Positions 8,106 through 15,766 of a stretch of DNA of 36,899 nucleotides are shown one piece after another. The notes under the pieces are model-generated. The model did no database searches and was not told where the DNA came from. It saw only the letters and a list, made by a program, of their open reading frames with translations. The translations under genes and the position numbers were made by a program. Each line of letters begins with the position of its first letter. The first letter of the stretch is position 1. This DNA is from Thermodesulfatator autotrophicus (lineage in GTDB: Bacteria; Desulfobacterota; Thermodesulfobacteria; Thermodesulfobacteriales; Thermodesulfatatoraceae). The DNA is taken from assembly GCF_001642325.1 (NCBI RefSeq), contig NZ_LSFI01000029.1, forward strand, positions 1 to 36,899. Direction: 5' to 3'.

Positions 8106-8971
8106 TAAAGCTTATCAGTATAGATTTTGACCTTATATTTTGCTTTAAGTTCCTTTAACGCCCGCTCTAAGGCTTCTTTCTGTTTTTGGTTAAGGTATTC
8201 TTCTTTTACTTTTTCTTTGACTTCTTCAAAGGGCTTTTCTTTAGACATCTTCTTTTCTTCAACTTTGATTATGTGAAAACCAAAAGGGCTACGCACAGGC
8301 TCACTGATTTCTCCCGGCTTCAAAGAAAAGGCTGCTTCTTCAAATTCTTTGATCATCTGGCCACGGGTGAAAAAGCCCAGGTCTCCGCCTTTGTCTTTAG
8401 TGCCCGGATCATCAGAGTATTTTTTGGCAAGTTTGGCAAAGTCTTCTCCTTTGAGAAGTCTTTCGCGAATCTTTTTGGCTTTTTCCAGGGCTTTTTGGAC
8501 TTCTTCTTTAGAGGCATTCTGAGAAACCTCAATTAAAATGTGCCTTGCTCGTACTTTTTCTGGTTCCTGAAATTTGGCTTTATTCTTTTCGTAATACTTT
8601 TTGAGTTCTTCCTCAGTTACTTGCTGTTTAATTTTGGCCAGCACTTCTTTCTCTAAATAGGCTTGAGCTAAGATTTGCTTGGTAGCTTCTTCTATCTGAC
8701 GTTTTACGGCTGGGTCTTTTTCCAGGCCAGCTTCTTTAGCTCCCAATGCCAACATTGAAATTTCCGCCCAGCGTTCTACCAGAACTTTTTTAAGTTCAGG
8801 CTGATGAGCTAAAATCATTTTGATTTGGTGAGGAGCAGTTTCAAGCTGAGCTTCAAACTCTTTTTTAGTTAGCTTGTAAGGCCCTACTTCAGCTAAAATC
8901 TCGTCCTTGGCCTGAGCAGTAGCTGCCAGACCTATTATTAGTGCCAGAACCATAGAAAATAAAAATCTCAT
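8105..8971 (-). CDS. Periplasmic parvulin-type peptidyl-prolyl isomerase (SurA/PpiC family)
   Basis: 288 residues with a clear signal peptide ([21 protein letters not shown]). The N-terminal SurA_N-like helical region carries the usual [12 protein letters not shown] start. A single rotamase domain lies at about 140-237, with the conserved [20 protein letters not shown] and [13 protein letters not shown] motifs. The C-terminus is Lys/Glu-rich and helical. It should help fold or escort proteins in the periplasm, in keeping with degP at the end of the same operon. An AGGAGG site precedes the ATG. The 58-bp gap upstream is the widest in this operon, so an internal promoter here is possible but not evident. 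Confidence 0.93.
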   Translation of the reverse strand: MRFLFSMVLALIIGLAATAQAKDEILAEVGPYKLTKKEFEAQLETAPHQIKMILAHQPELKKVLVERWAEISMLALGAKEAGLEKDPAVKRQIEEATKQILAQAYLEKEVLAKIKQQVTEEELKKYYEKNKAKFQEPEKVRARHILIEVSQNASKEEVQKALEKAKKIRERLLKGEDFAKLAKKYSDDPGTKDKGGDLGFFTRGQMIKEFEEAAFSLKPGEISEPVRSPFGFHIIKVEEKKMSKEKPFEEVKEKVKEEYLNQKQKEALERALKELKAKYKVKIYTDKL

Positions 8972-9029
8972 ATAACCTCCTTAATTTTGGGAATTATTGA
9001 AGTATTACCTAAATCCTCAATTCTGTCCA

Positions 9030-9830
9030 TCAAGACTTTATTAAACTTTTAGAGGCAAATAACCCTGGACCAGCGGTGGTATTAGGAAGGACTAAAGAGT
9101 GAGGGCCTATTAAGGTGCCAGGATTGGTAACCGAGTTGCAACCAGTTTGCACATAATCACCTAAAATAGCGCCTAATTTTCTTAAGCCAGTATCTACTAC
9201 TTCCTCGCCGACTTTTATTTTTATGGTGTTGCCCTTTAGTTTTAAATTGGCAAGCTTGGTGCCTGCTCCCAGGTTCACCTCATGGCCAAGGATACTATCA
9301 CCGAGATAAGCAAAATGCCCGGCCTTGGCCCCGTTTAGCATGATACTATTTTTAACTTCGGTGGTGTGGCCCACCACACAACGTTCGCCTACATAAGTGC
9401 TACCTCTGATGTAAGCTCCCTGCCGCACTTCAGAAAAATTGCCTATATAAGTTGGGCCTTTAATTAAGGCTCCTGGTTCTATTAAAACGCCCCTTCCTAT
9501 CTCAACAAAGGAATCAAAAAAAATGGCTCCGGCGCACAAAACACTGGCTCCGTCAAGCACCCGGTTTCCCATTTCAACCCGAAGTTTTCCTTTGGTAGCA
9601 TCTCCAAAGGTAATGTGAGCGTCCTTGGCAGGGATGAGTTCACCTTCAAAAAGGATATGAGTTTGAGGGAGAGGTTCTCCCGTGGGCAGTCCTGAAATAT
9701 TTGGTTGAATAAAAGAGCCCAGCCGTTCTTTAAGCTTGGCAATAGCCTGCCAGACCGGCTCGTTTAACTCAAAAAAATCTCCCAAAGAAGAAAAATTGGC
9801 TTCAGGAAAAAAGTCGTGAGGGTAAATCAT
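9030..9830 (-). CDS. Left-handed beta-helix protein, GlmU/GlgC C-terminal-like, no catalytic nucleotidyltransferase domain
   Basis: 266 residues. Hexapeptide repeats typical of the left-handed beta-helix run from about residue 85 to the C-terminus (for example GASVLCAGAIFFDSFVEIG and GALIKGPTYIGNFSEVRQGAYI). The GHTTEVKNSIM and GHFAYLGDSILG segments resemble acetyltransferase-type beta-helix domains of sugar-nucleotide enzymes such as GlmU. There is no pyrophosphorylase GxG(T/S)R motif; the N-terminal 80 residues are a short alpha/beta region of unknown role. It overlaps the KaiC-like gene by 4 bp in an operon begun by glgC, so a sugar or acyl substrate is plausible. The exact reaction is unknown. 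Confidence 0.8.
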   Translation of the reverse strand: MIYPHDFFPEANFSSLGDFFELNEPVWQAIAKLKERLGSFIQPNISGLPTGEPLPQTHILFEGELIPAKDAHITFGDATKGKLRVEMGNRVLDGASVLCAGAIFFDSFVEIGRGVLIEPGALIKGPTYIGNFSEVRQGAYIRGSTYVGERCVVGHTTEVKNSIMLNGAKAGHFAYLGDSILGHEVNLGAGTKLANLKLKGNTIKIKVGEEVVDTGLRKLGAILGDYVQTGCNSVTNPGTLIGPHSLVLPNTTAGPGLFASKSLIKS

Positions 9831-10711
9831 TTAGAGCCTCCTTTGGCTTTGAGGACTTCCACCAAGGGAGGGCCAATTTCTACCAGTCCCAGCTCAGTTA
9901 TGTCCATAAGATGGACTTTAGTATCATGGCCGCACATACGGCAGCCGTCTATACGAAAGAGCCTTATAATCTCGCCAATATCAACTTTATAAAGCTGGGC
10001 GGCCCTGGCCGAAAGAATGAGTTCTTTGGAAAGCACCATGCTGCTATCAACAATATGGCCAACCGCGTAGCCACCAGCGGCTTCTGCTGAAAGTTCCTCA
10101 TGCGAGGAGCGCTTCTGCGAAATGAAAAGGGCGGTCTGATACCATTTCTTACAGAAGGTGTAAAGGGCCCTTACCACGCTGCGGGCAAGCATTTCGCGGG
10201 CTTCATAAAGCCCGGTGACCGAGTCAATCACCGTGCGATGAACCTTGTAAGTGCGGTAAATGTGGGCCAGGGTATCAAGAAGCGTGGGCATATCTTCACG
10301 CAGGCGGCTGTAACTTGCGGCATCAAGGATGATGATTTTGTCTTCGATTTCTTTAAAATTTACACCCATGGCCTTAGCCCGCTGCTCAAGGCCTACGGAA
10401 AGATACGAAGCTGGCGTTTCTACGGTTACAAAGCAAACTGCTTCTCCAAGACTAGCCTGCTTAATGGTAAACTGTTCTGCCATAAGGCTTTTGCCTGTGT
10501 CAGGCATACCTGTTATGTTAACCACGCACCCCAGAGGAATTCCTCCCAGCGGCTTGCGTACCGGCTTTCCTTCTTTCCATTCAACGGTGTAAAAAAGCTC
10601 ATCAAGCCCTTTAACCCCTGTGGGCACACCCACCAACTTGGGGGCCTTTTTCTGGGCCTCAGAAACCTTATAAATGGCGTCATAAACTATGTGACGTTCT
10701 CTTTCTTCCAT
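9827..10711 (-). CDS. KaiC-like RecA-superfamily ATPase
   Basis: 294 residues with one RecA/KaiC core: the GVPTGVKGLDELF lead-in common to KaiC/RadA proteins, Walker A GMPDTGKS (68-75), an ETP segment (98-100) with a candidate catalytic Glu, and Walker B VIDS (161-164). After the core comes a C-terminal CRMCGHD motif (Cys257, Cys260, His262) that may bind a metal. Single-domain KaiC-like proteins are widespread in archaea and thermophilic bacteria and are not clock proteins as such. The start shares a base with the glgC stop and the end overlaps the beta-helix gene by 4 bp, so it is made with the glycogen/sugar-nucleotide genes. Role unknown. Confidence 0.87.
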   Translation of the reverse strand: MEERERHIVYDAIYKVSEAQKKAPKLVGVPTGVKGLDELFYTVEWKEGKPVRKPLGGIPLGCVVNITGMPDTGKSLMAEQFTIKQASLGEAVCFVTVETPASYLSVGLEQRAKAMGVNFKEIEDKIIILDAASYSRLREDMPTLLDTLAHIYRTYKVHRTVIDSVTGLYEAREMLARSVVRALYTFCKKWYQTALFISQKRSSHEELSAEAAGGYAVGHIVDSSMVLSKELILSARAAQLYKVDIGEIIRLFRIDGCRMCGHDTKVHLMDITELGLVEIGPPLVEVLKAKGGSK

Positions 10712-11985
10712 TAGGTGCTCCTTTTCTGTATAGTTGAACCATCTTTTACCATAAAGTCTGGTGGATAATCCTCTACAGTTACATCAGGATAGATGACACA
10801 GTTAGTGCCTATCTGGCTTCTTCCTGGAATATAAGCACTTTTACCGATGAGGGTAAGCCCGGTGAAAAGATGCTTGGGAAAACGTTCATTGGCCACTTTG
10901 GCATCACCAAAACCCACGCGTGCCCTTTCTCCAATAAAGACTTCCTTGTCGCTAATAACCCTGAAAAGGCGGGCCCCTCTGGAAACCTTTACATTATGCA
11001 TGAGGACGCAATCTTTTACATAGGCCTCTTCTTCCACCACCACCCCTGGGGAAAGCACCGAGTTTTCTACCCGTCCACCGATGAGACACCCTGGAGATAT
11101 CACGCTATTTTCCACCTGCCCCTCACAAAGAATCTGGGCCGGAGGAAAATCGTAAGTGAGGCCATGGGGCATGATATTGGTCATGGTGCCCCAGGCCTCC
11201 GGGTCAAGCCCAGAATCTGGATTAAGAAGATCCATATTAGCCCGAAAATAAGATTCAAGGGTTCCCACGTCACGCCAGTAACCTTCAAAACGATAGGCAT
11301 AGACACTGGCCTCTTTTAGAGCCTGGGGCAGAATATGCATACCAAAATCCAGGTCTTCAATGGTGGAGCTTTTAAGGACACTAATCAAATAAGAGGTATC
11401 AAAGACATAGACTCCCATGGAGGCCAGATTAGACCGGGCTTTTTTGGGTTTTTCTTCCCAGTCAATAATGCGGCCGGTTTCATCGGTTATGGCAATGCCA
11501 AAGTGATGGGTTTCTTCCCAGGGGACAGGCATCATGGCCACGGTGACCTGGGCCCTCTTTTCTCGATGATAGGCGATGAGGGGGCGATAGTCCATGTGAT
11601 AGACATGGTCCCCAGAAAGGATGATGACCTCGCGTGAAGGCCTCTGGGTTATAAAGTCCAGATTCTGGCGTACGGCGTCAGCTGTGCCGCGATACCAGTC
11701 CCAGTCTTTTTCTCCAGTCTTAGGGGGAAGGATACGCACTTCGCGGGTGCGGCCTGAAAGGTCCCAGGGAGAACCATCGCCAATATGGTCCATCAAGGAG
11801 AGGGGCTTATACTGGGTAAGAACCGCCACGCAGGTAAGGTCTGAGTTAGCAATGTTTGAAAGGGTGAAGTCAATTATGCGATAAATACCCCCAAAGGGAA
11901 CAGCAGGTTTGGCCCTTTTGCGGACTAAAATATTAAGCCTGCTACCCACCCCACCTGCCAGCAGAATAGCCAGAACATCCTGCAT
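10711..11985 (-). CDS. glgC: Glucose-1-phosphate adenylyltransferase (ADP-glucose pyrophosphorylase)
   Basis: 424 residues, the normal GlgC length. It makes ADP-glucose from ATP and glucose-1-phosphate, the first committed step of bacterial glycogen synthesis. Family marks are LLAGGVGSRL near the N-terminus, RAKPAVPFGGIYRIIDF, WYRGTADAVRQN, LSGDHVYHMDY and EEKPKKA, followed by a C-terminal beta-helix region (NSVISPGCLIGGRVENSV). The arginine-rich start found in many GlgC proteins is replaced by LNILVRKRAKP. A GAGGAG site precedes the ATG. It is the first of eight minus-strand genes; the leader carries a 2 x 20 bp tandem repeat. No glgA or glgB is visible here. Confidence 0.95.
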   Translation of the reverse strand: MQDVLAILLAGGVGSRLNILVRKRAKPAVPFGGIYRIIDFTLSNIANSDLTCVAVLTQYKPLSLMDHIGDGSPWDLSGRTREVRILPPKTGEKDWDWYRGTADAVRQNLDFITQRPSREVIILSGDHVYHMDYRPLIAYHREKRAQVTVAMMPVPWEETHHFGIAITDETGRIIDWEEKPKKARSNLASMGVYVFDTSYLISVLKSSTIEDLDFGMHILPQALKEASVYAYRFEGYWRDVGTLESYFRANMDLLNPDSGLDPEAWGTMTNIMPHGLTYDFPPAQILCEGQVENSVISPGCLIGGRVENSVLSPGVVVEEEAYVKDCVLMHNVKVSRGARLFRVISDKEVFIGERARVGFGDAKVANERFPKHLFTGLTLIGKSAYIPGRSQIGTNCVIYPDVTVEDYPPDFMVKDGSTIQKRST

Positions 11986-12006
11986 AAAGTTCTCCTCATA
12001 AGGTCT

Positions 12007-12046
12007 ATTTCTTTTTTATCATTTTTATTTCTTTTTTATCATTTTT
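12007..12046. repeat. Tandem duplication, 2 x 20 bp, upstream of glgC
   Basis: The unit ATTTCTTTTTTATCATTTTT is repeated head to tail without mismatch (12007-12026, 12027-12046). It lies 22 bp upstream of the glgC start, so it would fall in the promoter or leader region. It may only be slippage, but it changes spacing in the control region. Confidence 0.8.
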
Positions 12047-12143
12047 AGAGTTGCGTGTCATATAAAGTTTATTTGGAAAATGTGAAGTAATTAAGAGAGA
12101 CCTCTTAAGAATTCTAAAACGCTCAAATTTTTCCATAGATAGA

Positions 12144-12256
12144 GATTGCTTCGCTTCGCTCGCAATGACTCCCCCATTTTCACTGCGAGGAGCACTTTCC
12201 CTACTGTCACTGCGAGGTAGATCCCTCGCTCTCGCTCGGGACAGGCGAAGCAGTCT
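12144..12256. repeat. Degenerate copy of the GCGAGCGAAGC interspersed repeat
   Basis: Bases 12144-12169 are the reverse complement of the GTCATTGCGAGCGAAGCGAAGCAATC core seen at other copies. They are followed by two CACTGCGAG fragments and CCCTCGCTCTCGCTCGGGA. The copy is rearranged compared with 3434-3564. The gap 11986-12339 holds this repeat, the tandem repeat and a weak hairpin; no gene is evident. Confidence 0.65.
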
Positions 12257-12311
12257 AAAAATGAGAATAAGCCTCAGAAGCGGGTAGTATAGCCTTTAAA
12301 TATTTTCAAAA

Positions 12312-12334
12312 AAGTCCACTCTAGCAGAAGACTT
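12312..12334 (-). terminator. Weak terminator candidate after the SYLF gene
   Basis: A short inverted repeat (AAGTC / GACTT, 13-base loop) lies a few bases past the SYLF stop codon and is followed on the minus strand by a run of six T. The stem is only 5 bp, so this is tentative. Confidence 0.3.
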
Positions 12335-12339
12335 GGGAA

Positions 12340-13011
12340 TTACCGGCTATATTTTTGTAAAAGAACGCGCAGCTTATCAGCGTGAGGATTTTTTACCTTT
12401 CGGCCATAAATTATGTCCACCGGGCGCACCTTTTGGCCATAGTACTCATGATTCCAGGAGTTTCGCACTTTAACTACGGCTCCTTCAAGGCTTACCCCTA
12501 TAAAAGCCCCTTTAGAACGGGCAAAAGCCAGCACATCCACTAATTGTGCTTTGGCCCCTTTCCCCACCGGACCTGCCGCCACGCTAACATCTGCCCCGAG
12601 CTTCACCGAGGTAGCTAAAAAAGAATCAAGGCCCTGCTGTGTCATAATTAGAAGAACAATTTCTGAAACTTCGCCGCCTATTTGAAGGCCAAAAGAAACC
12701 GAGCCGATAGTGTAAAAAGCGGGATACGACCACGTGTTTCCTGAATAACGGGCAAGTAGTACCCCGTTTCCCAGAGAGCCGCCCAAAAAGTAAGCCCCTT
12801 TTATCATTTGTGGGATGATTATTATGCCTTTGGCTTCTTTTAAATGGGTTCGTAGCCAGGACATTTGTTTATCACTCATAAAGTTTTTAAGAGTGATAGT
12901 GGCTTTGTCTACCAATTCATAAGGTGGTCCATATTCCTGGGCTTTGAGGTGAGCAGGAATGAGGGCTATAAAGCAAATAAAAATTAAAAGTGACAGGCAA
13001 AAATTTCTCAT
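12340..13011 (-). CDS. Secreted SYLF/Ysc84-domain protein
   Basis: 223 residues with a signal peptide (cleavage likely after HLKAQ). The mature part matches the SYLF (Ysc84) domain: GIIIIPQMIKGAYFLGGS, GSVSFGLQIGGEVSEIVLLI, LGADVSVAAGPVGKGAKA and AFIGVSLEGAVVKV are all family blocks. SYLF domains bind phosphoinositides in eukaryotes; bacterial members are usually exported and of unknown role. An excellent AGGAGG site precedes the ATG. It is divergent from the formyltransferase gene, with 138 bp between the two starts, and is probably its own transcription unit. Confidence 0.88.
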   Translation of the reverse strand: MRNFCLSLLIFICFIALIPAHLKAQEYGPPYELVDKATITLKNFMSDKQMSWLRTHLKEAKGIIIIPQMIKGAYFLGGSLGNGVLLARYSGNTWSYPAFYTIGSVSFGLQIGGEVSEIVLLIMTQQGLDSFLATSVKLGADVSVAAGPVGKGAKAQLVDVLAFARSKGAFIGVSLEGAVVKVRNSWNHEYYGQKVRPVDIIYGRKVKNPHADKLRVLLQKYSR

Positions 13012-13100
13012 AGTTACCTCCTGGTATTATTGAAGATAAAATAGACCCCCTGCTCTTTACGCACAATATTATAGTTATTTTACTTTAACTTATAGATTTA

Positions 13101-13129
13101 TTGACCTTCACCAGCCATTTATCTATGAT
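13101..13129 (+). promoter_or_regulatory. Sigma-70-type promoter for the formyltransferase operon
   Basis: TTGACC (13101-13106), a 17-bp spacer, then TATGAT (13124-13129). A start site near 13136 would give a short leader with a purine-rich ribosome site before ATG 13150. It rules against the TTG start at 13129, which lies inside the -10 box. Confidence 0.6.
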
Positions 13130-13149
13130 TGGGAGAAAAAGGGGGGAAA

Positions 13150-13971
13150 ATGTTAAAACTAGGCTGGTTTTCTACCGGAAGGGACCAGGCGGCTCGTGAC
13201 CTTTTAAAGATCGTTCATCAAAAGATAAAAGAAGGCTTTATTCCAGGAGAAATTTCTTTTGTTTTCCTTTCGCGAGAACCTGGAGAAAGCCAGGAAAGTG
13301 ATGCTTTTTTAGAGCTTTGCAAAGATCTTGGCCTTAAAGTTTATTGCCTTTCGGCCAAAAAATTTGAACCCTCTCTTCGCCAGCAAGACCGTGAGGTCTG
13401 GCGAACCCTTTATCATCAAAAAGTTTATGACCTTATTAAAAAAGAACCAGCTGAACTTGTTATCCTGGCGGGCTACATGTGGGTAGTTTCGGCAGAGCTT
13501 TGCCAAAAGCTTCCCATGATAAACTTGCACCCGGCGCTGCCTGGTGGGCCTCAGGGAACCTGGCAAGAGGTGATCTGGAGGCTCCTTGAAGAAAAGGCCT
13601 ATGAAACAGGGGCTATGATGCATCTTGTTACCCCTGAGCTTGACCGTGGCCCAGCAGTGACTTTCTGCCATTTTAACATAAAAGAAGGGAAATTTGCCCC
13701 CCTATGGGAAGCCTTTGAGAAAAAAGTCGCTACCAGGGGATTAGCTAAAATCATGGAAGAGGAAGGTGAAAAAGAACCTCTTTTTGCCCTTATTCGTGAA
13801 GAAGGTGTTAAAAGGGAGTTACCATTGATTGTTTATACCATTAAAGCCTTTGCTGATGGCGAAATTAAGCTGGTAAATCATCAACTAGTGAATAAAGAAG
13901 GAAAAAAACTTGAGAACCCCTTTGACCTCACCCCTCGTATAGAAAAATATCTAGCCACTGGAGAGTGGTAA
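13150..13971 (+). CDS. Formyltransferase family protein (PurN-like fold)
   Basis: 273 residues from ATG 13150. The frame runs back to TTG 13129, but that codon overlaps the -10 box, while 13150 has a GGGGGG site just upstream. The formyl-transfer residues of the GART/Fmt family are in place: Asn125 and His127 in INLHPALPGG and Asp165 in ELDRGP. The lead-in LVILAGYMWVVSAELC is also typical. PurN is usually near 200 residues and starts with a different glycine motif; here there is an extra C-terminal region of about 80 residues, so the substrate may not be GAR. The stop overlaps the start of the CobD-like gene (TAATG). Substrate unknown; purN itself is possible. Confidence 0.75.
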   Translation: MLKLGWFSTGRDQAARDLLKIVHQKIKEGFIPGEISFVFLSREPGESQESDAFLELCKDLGLKVYCLSAKKFEPSLRQQDREVWRTLYHQKVYDLIKKEPAELVILAGYMWVVSAELCQKLPMINLHPALPGGPQGTWQEVIWRLLEEKAYETGAMMHLVTPELDRGPAVTFCHFNIKEGKFAPLWEAFEKKVATRGLAKIMEEEGEKEPLFALIREEGVKRELPLIVYTIKAFADGEIKLVNHQLVNKEGKKLENPFDLTPRIEKYLATGEW

Positions 13972-15038
13972 TGCTTCGCGGCCACGGGGGAGAGATCTAT
14001 TTCCTGGCCAGACGCCTTGGTGTTCCTCCTGAAAAAATAGCTGACCACAGCAGCAACGTTTCCCCTTTGCCTCCTCCTCAGGGTCTTTATCCTCTTCTCA
14101 AGGAACACCTAACAGAAATTGAACGTCTGCCAGAAGTTGATAGCGAGTCATTGCGAGAGGCCCTGGCAGCCCAGTTTGGGCTTGATTCGGAACAGATTCT
14201 CCCTGGAAGTGGAACCAGTGAATGGATTTTTGCTATCCCAAGGCTCCTTAAACCCCAAAAAGTACTGGTATTAGGCCCTACATACAGTGATTATGCTGAT
14301 GCCGCGCAAGCAGCTGGAATCCCCGTTCAATACGTGCTGGCCAAAAAAGAAGAAAACTTTAGCCCTCCCCTTAAAGAGCTTGAAAAAGCCATTACCCTTA
14401 AAGATTTGGTTTTTATTTGTAATCCCAATAACCCTACGGGAGCGTTAATTAAAGTTGAATTACTCCGAGAACTTATAAGCCGCTACCCTGAAACATACTT
14501 TGTTATTGATGAATCTTATGTTGATTTTGTGGGAGAAGCCTTTTCTCTGGTAAAAGAAATTAAAAATTTGCCCAATTGCCTTATTTTGCGGTCATTTTCC
14601 AAGATATATCGTATTCCAGGGCTAAGGCTTGGTTTTTTAGTGGTAAGTGAACCTCTTAAGGAAATTTTCTGGCAGGCCATGCTCCCCTGGGCTGTCAATA
14701 GATTAGCCCAGATAGCCGGGGTATGGCTTATTTCTCAAAAGGATTACGTAAAGCAGGTAAGAAGTTTTATCTCCCAGGAGAAAAAGACTTTCTTTGAAGA
14801 ACTAAAAGCCCTAAATTTGCCGGTAAAATTATATCCCAGTTCTCTTCATTTCTTTTTGATGAAGCTCAAAAAGCATGAGCCCCAAGCAATATGGCAAGAG
14901 CTACTTTATAAACATTATATTTTAGTGCGTAACGCTTCAAATTTTTATGGTCTTGAGGGCCCCTTTTTGCGTTTAGCCTTAAGAAGCTCTCAAGAAAACC
15001 AAAAACTCCTTATGGCGCTAAAGGAAGTGTTTGAATGA
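13971..15038 (+). CDS. cobD: CobD-like PLP enzyme (threonine-phosphate decarboxylase / HisC family)
   Basis: 355 residues from ATG 13971, which overlaps the previous stop; a GTG two codons upstream is less likely. It is a fold-type I PLP enzyme: NPNNPTG at 151-157, DESYVDF, and the PLP lysine Lys211 in RSFSKIYRIPGLRLGF. The N-terminal RGHGGEIYFLARRLGVPPEKI block is characteristic of CobD, which makes aminopropanol phosphate for the cobalamin nucleotide loop, rather than HisC. A cobO gene lies further along the window, consistent with B12 metabolism. However, its immediate partners are a formyltransferase and ComB, so a different amino-acid phosphate or sulfonate substrate remains open. The 3' end overlaps comB by 4 bp. 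Confidence 0.75.
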   Translation: MLRGHGGEIYFLARRLGVPPEKIADHSSNVSPLPPPQGLYPLLKEHLTEIERLPEVDSESLREALAAQFGLDSEQILPGSGTSEWIFAIPRLLKPQKVLVLGPTYSDYADAAQAAGIPVQYVLAKKEENFSPPLKELEKAITLKDLVFICNPNNPTGALIKVELLRELISRYPETYFVIDESYVDFVGEAFSLVKEIKNLPNCLILRSFSKIYRIPGLRLGFLVVSEPLKEIFWQAMLPWAVNRLAQIAGVWLISQKDYVKQVRSFISQEKKTFFEELKALNLPVKLYPSSLHFFLMKLKKHEPQAIWQELLYKHYILVRNASNFYGLEGPFLRLALRSSQENQKLLMALKEVFE

Positions 15039-15721
15039 AAAAGATAAAAGTTCTTACCCTTCCCAGGCCGATTGAGACCAAAGGCCTGGTAGTGTTGGTG
15101 GATATTTTAAGGGCAACCTCTACTATTGTAACGGCTTTGAGTCATGGGGCTTTAAACGTCAAGCCAGTAGCTTCTGTTGAGGAGGCTTTGCTGTACAGCC
15201 AAGAAGGCTATCTTTTGGCTGGTGAAAGAGATTGTGTTCCCCCTCAGGGATTTCAGGCGGGCAATAGTCCCCTTGAAGCCCAAAATTTTGCACAAGCCCG
15301 GGTTGTTTTGACTACCACCAATGGCACCAAAGCCCTTGGTTTCGTTAAAAAGGCCAGGGCTATTTGTGCCGGGGCTTTTCTTAACATGGAAGCCGTAAAG
15401 AAGTTTGCCCAAAGGTTTGAAGAGGTAATAGTCCTTTGTGCCGGAACTAATGGAGAATTATCCCTTGAAGACTTTCTTTGGGCAGGGAAATTTGCGGGAT
15501 ATCTTACTGATTATGAAAAAGAAAATGACGCAGCTATTGTTTCTTATGAATACGCTAAAGGTGTATCAGATATTTTCCAGGAAATACTTAAATCGCCCCA
15601 TGCCCAGCGCTTAAAAGAGCTTGGTTTTGATAAAGATGTAGATTTTTGTGCCCGGGAAAATATTTATTCTACGGTACCTATTTTCACGCCTGAAGGGTTT
15701 GTCGGCATTGAAGTAATGTAA
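15035..15721 (+). CDS. comB: ComB-family 2-phosphosulfolactate phosphatase
   Basis: 228 residues, the usual ComB length. Motifs of the family are all present: VDILRATSTIVTAL (metal-binding Asp23 and Arg26), GERDC (63-67), GNSP (77-80), TTTNGT (93-98) and the LCAGTNGELSLEDFLWAG block. In methanogens ComB releases phosphate from 2-phosphosulfolactate in coenzyme M synthesis. Many bacteria carry the gene without a known coenzyme M pathway, so the true substrate here is uncertain. No comA, comC or comDE is visible. It overlaps the CobD-like gene by 4 bp, so the two are made together. Confidence 0.9.
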   Translation: MKKIKVLTLPRPIETKGLVVLVDILRATSTIVTALSHGALNVKPVASVEEALLYSQEGYLLAGERDCVPPQGFQAGNSPLEAQNFAQARVVLTTTNGTKALGFVKKARAICAGAFLNMEAVKKFAQRFEEVIVLCAGTNGELSLEDFLWAGKFAGYLTDYEKENDAAIVSYEYAKGVSDIFQEILKSPHAQRLKELGFDKDVDFCARENIYSTVPIFTPEGFVGIEVM

Positions 15722-15729
15722 GAAAAGCG

Positions 15730-15758
15730 TTGACGTTATTTTGTTCAGCGCGTAGTCT
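15730..15758 (+). promoter_or_regulatory. Possible promoter directly upstream of nadE
   Basis: TTGACG (15730-15735), a 17-bp spacer and TAGTCT (15753-15758). The predicted start site falls almost at the nadE ATG, and no Shine-Dalgarno site precedes that ATG, so a leaderless transcript is possible. Confidence 0.35.
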
Positions 15759-15766
15759 TAATTTTT

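Noticed and set aside
8186-8536. 116-codon plus-strand open frame rich in Phe
   Set aside because: It mirrors the Lys/Glu-rich parvulin gene; Phe-rich translations are the usual antisense product of GAA/AAA codons.
9030-9830. Calling the beta-helix protein glmU
   Set aside because: The N-terminal pyrophosphorylase domain and its GxGTR motif are missing and the protein is too short, so only the fold is claimed.
10100-10714. 204-codon open frame on the plus strand opposite the KaiC-like gene
   Set aside because: It is antisense to a well-conserved gene, its product looks like no family and it has no ribosome site or promoter.
14041-14060. Calling the CobD-like enzyme HisC (histidinol-phosphate aminotransferase)
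   Set aside because: The N-terminal GHGGEIYFLARRLG block is CobD-like and no histidine genes are nearby, although the two families are related and some doubt remains.
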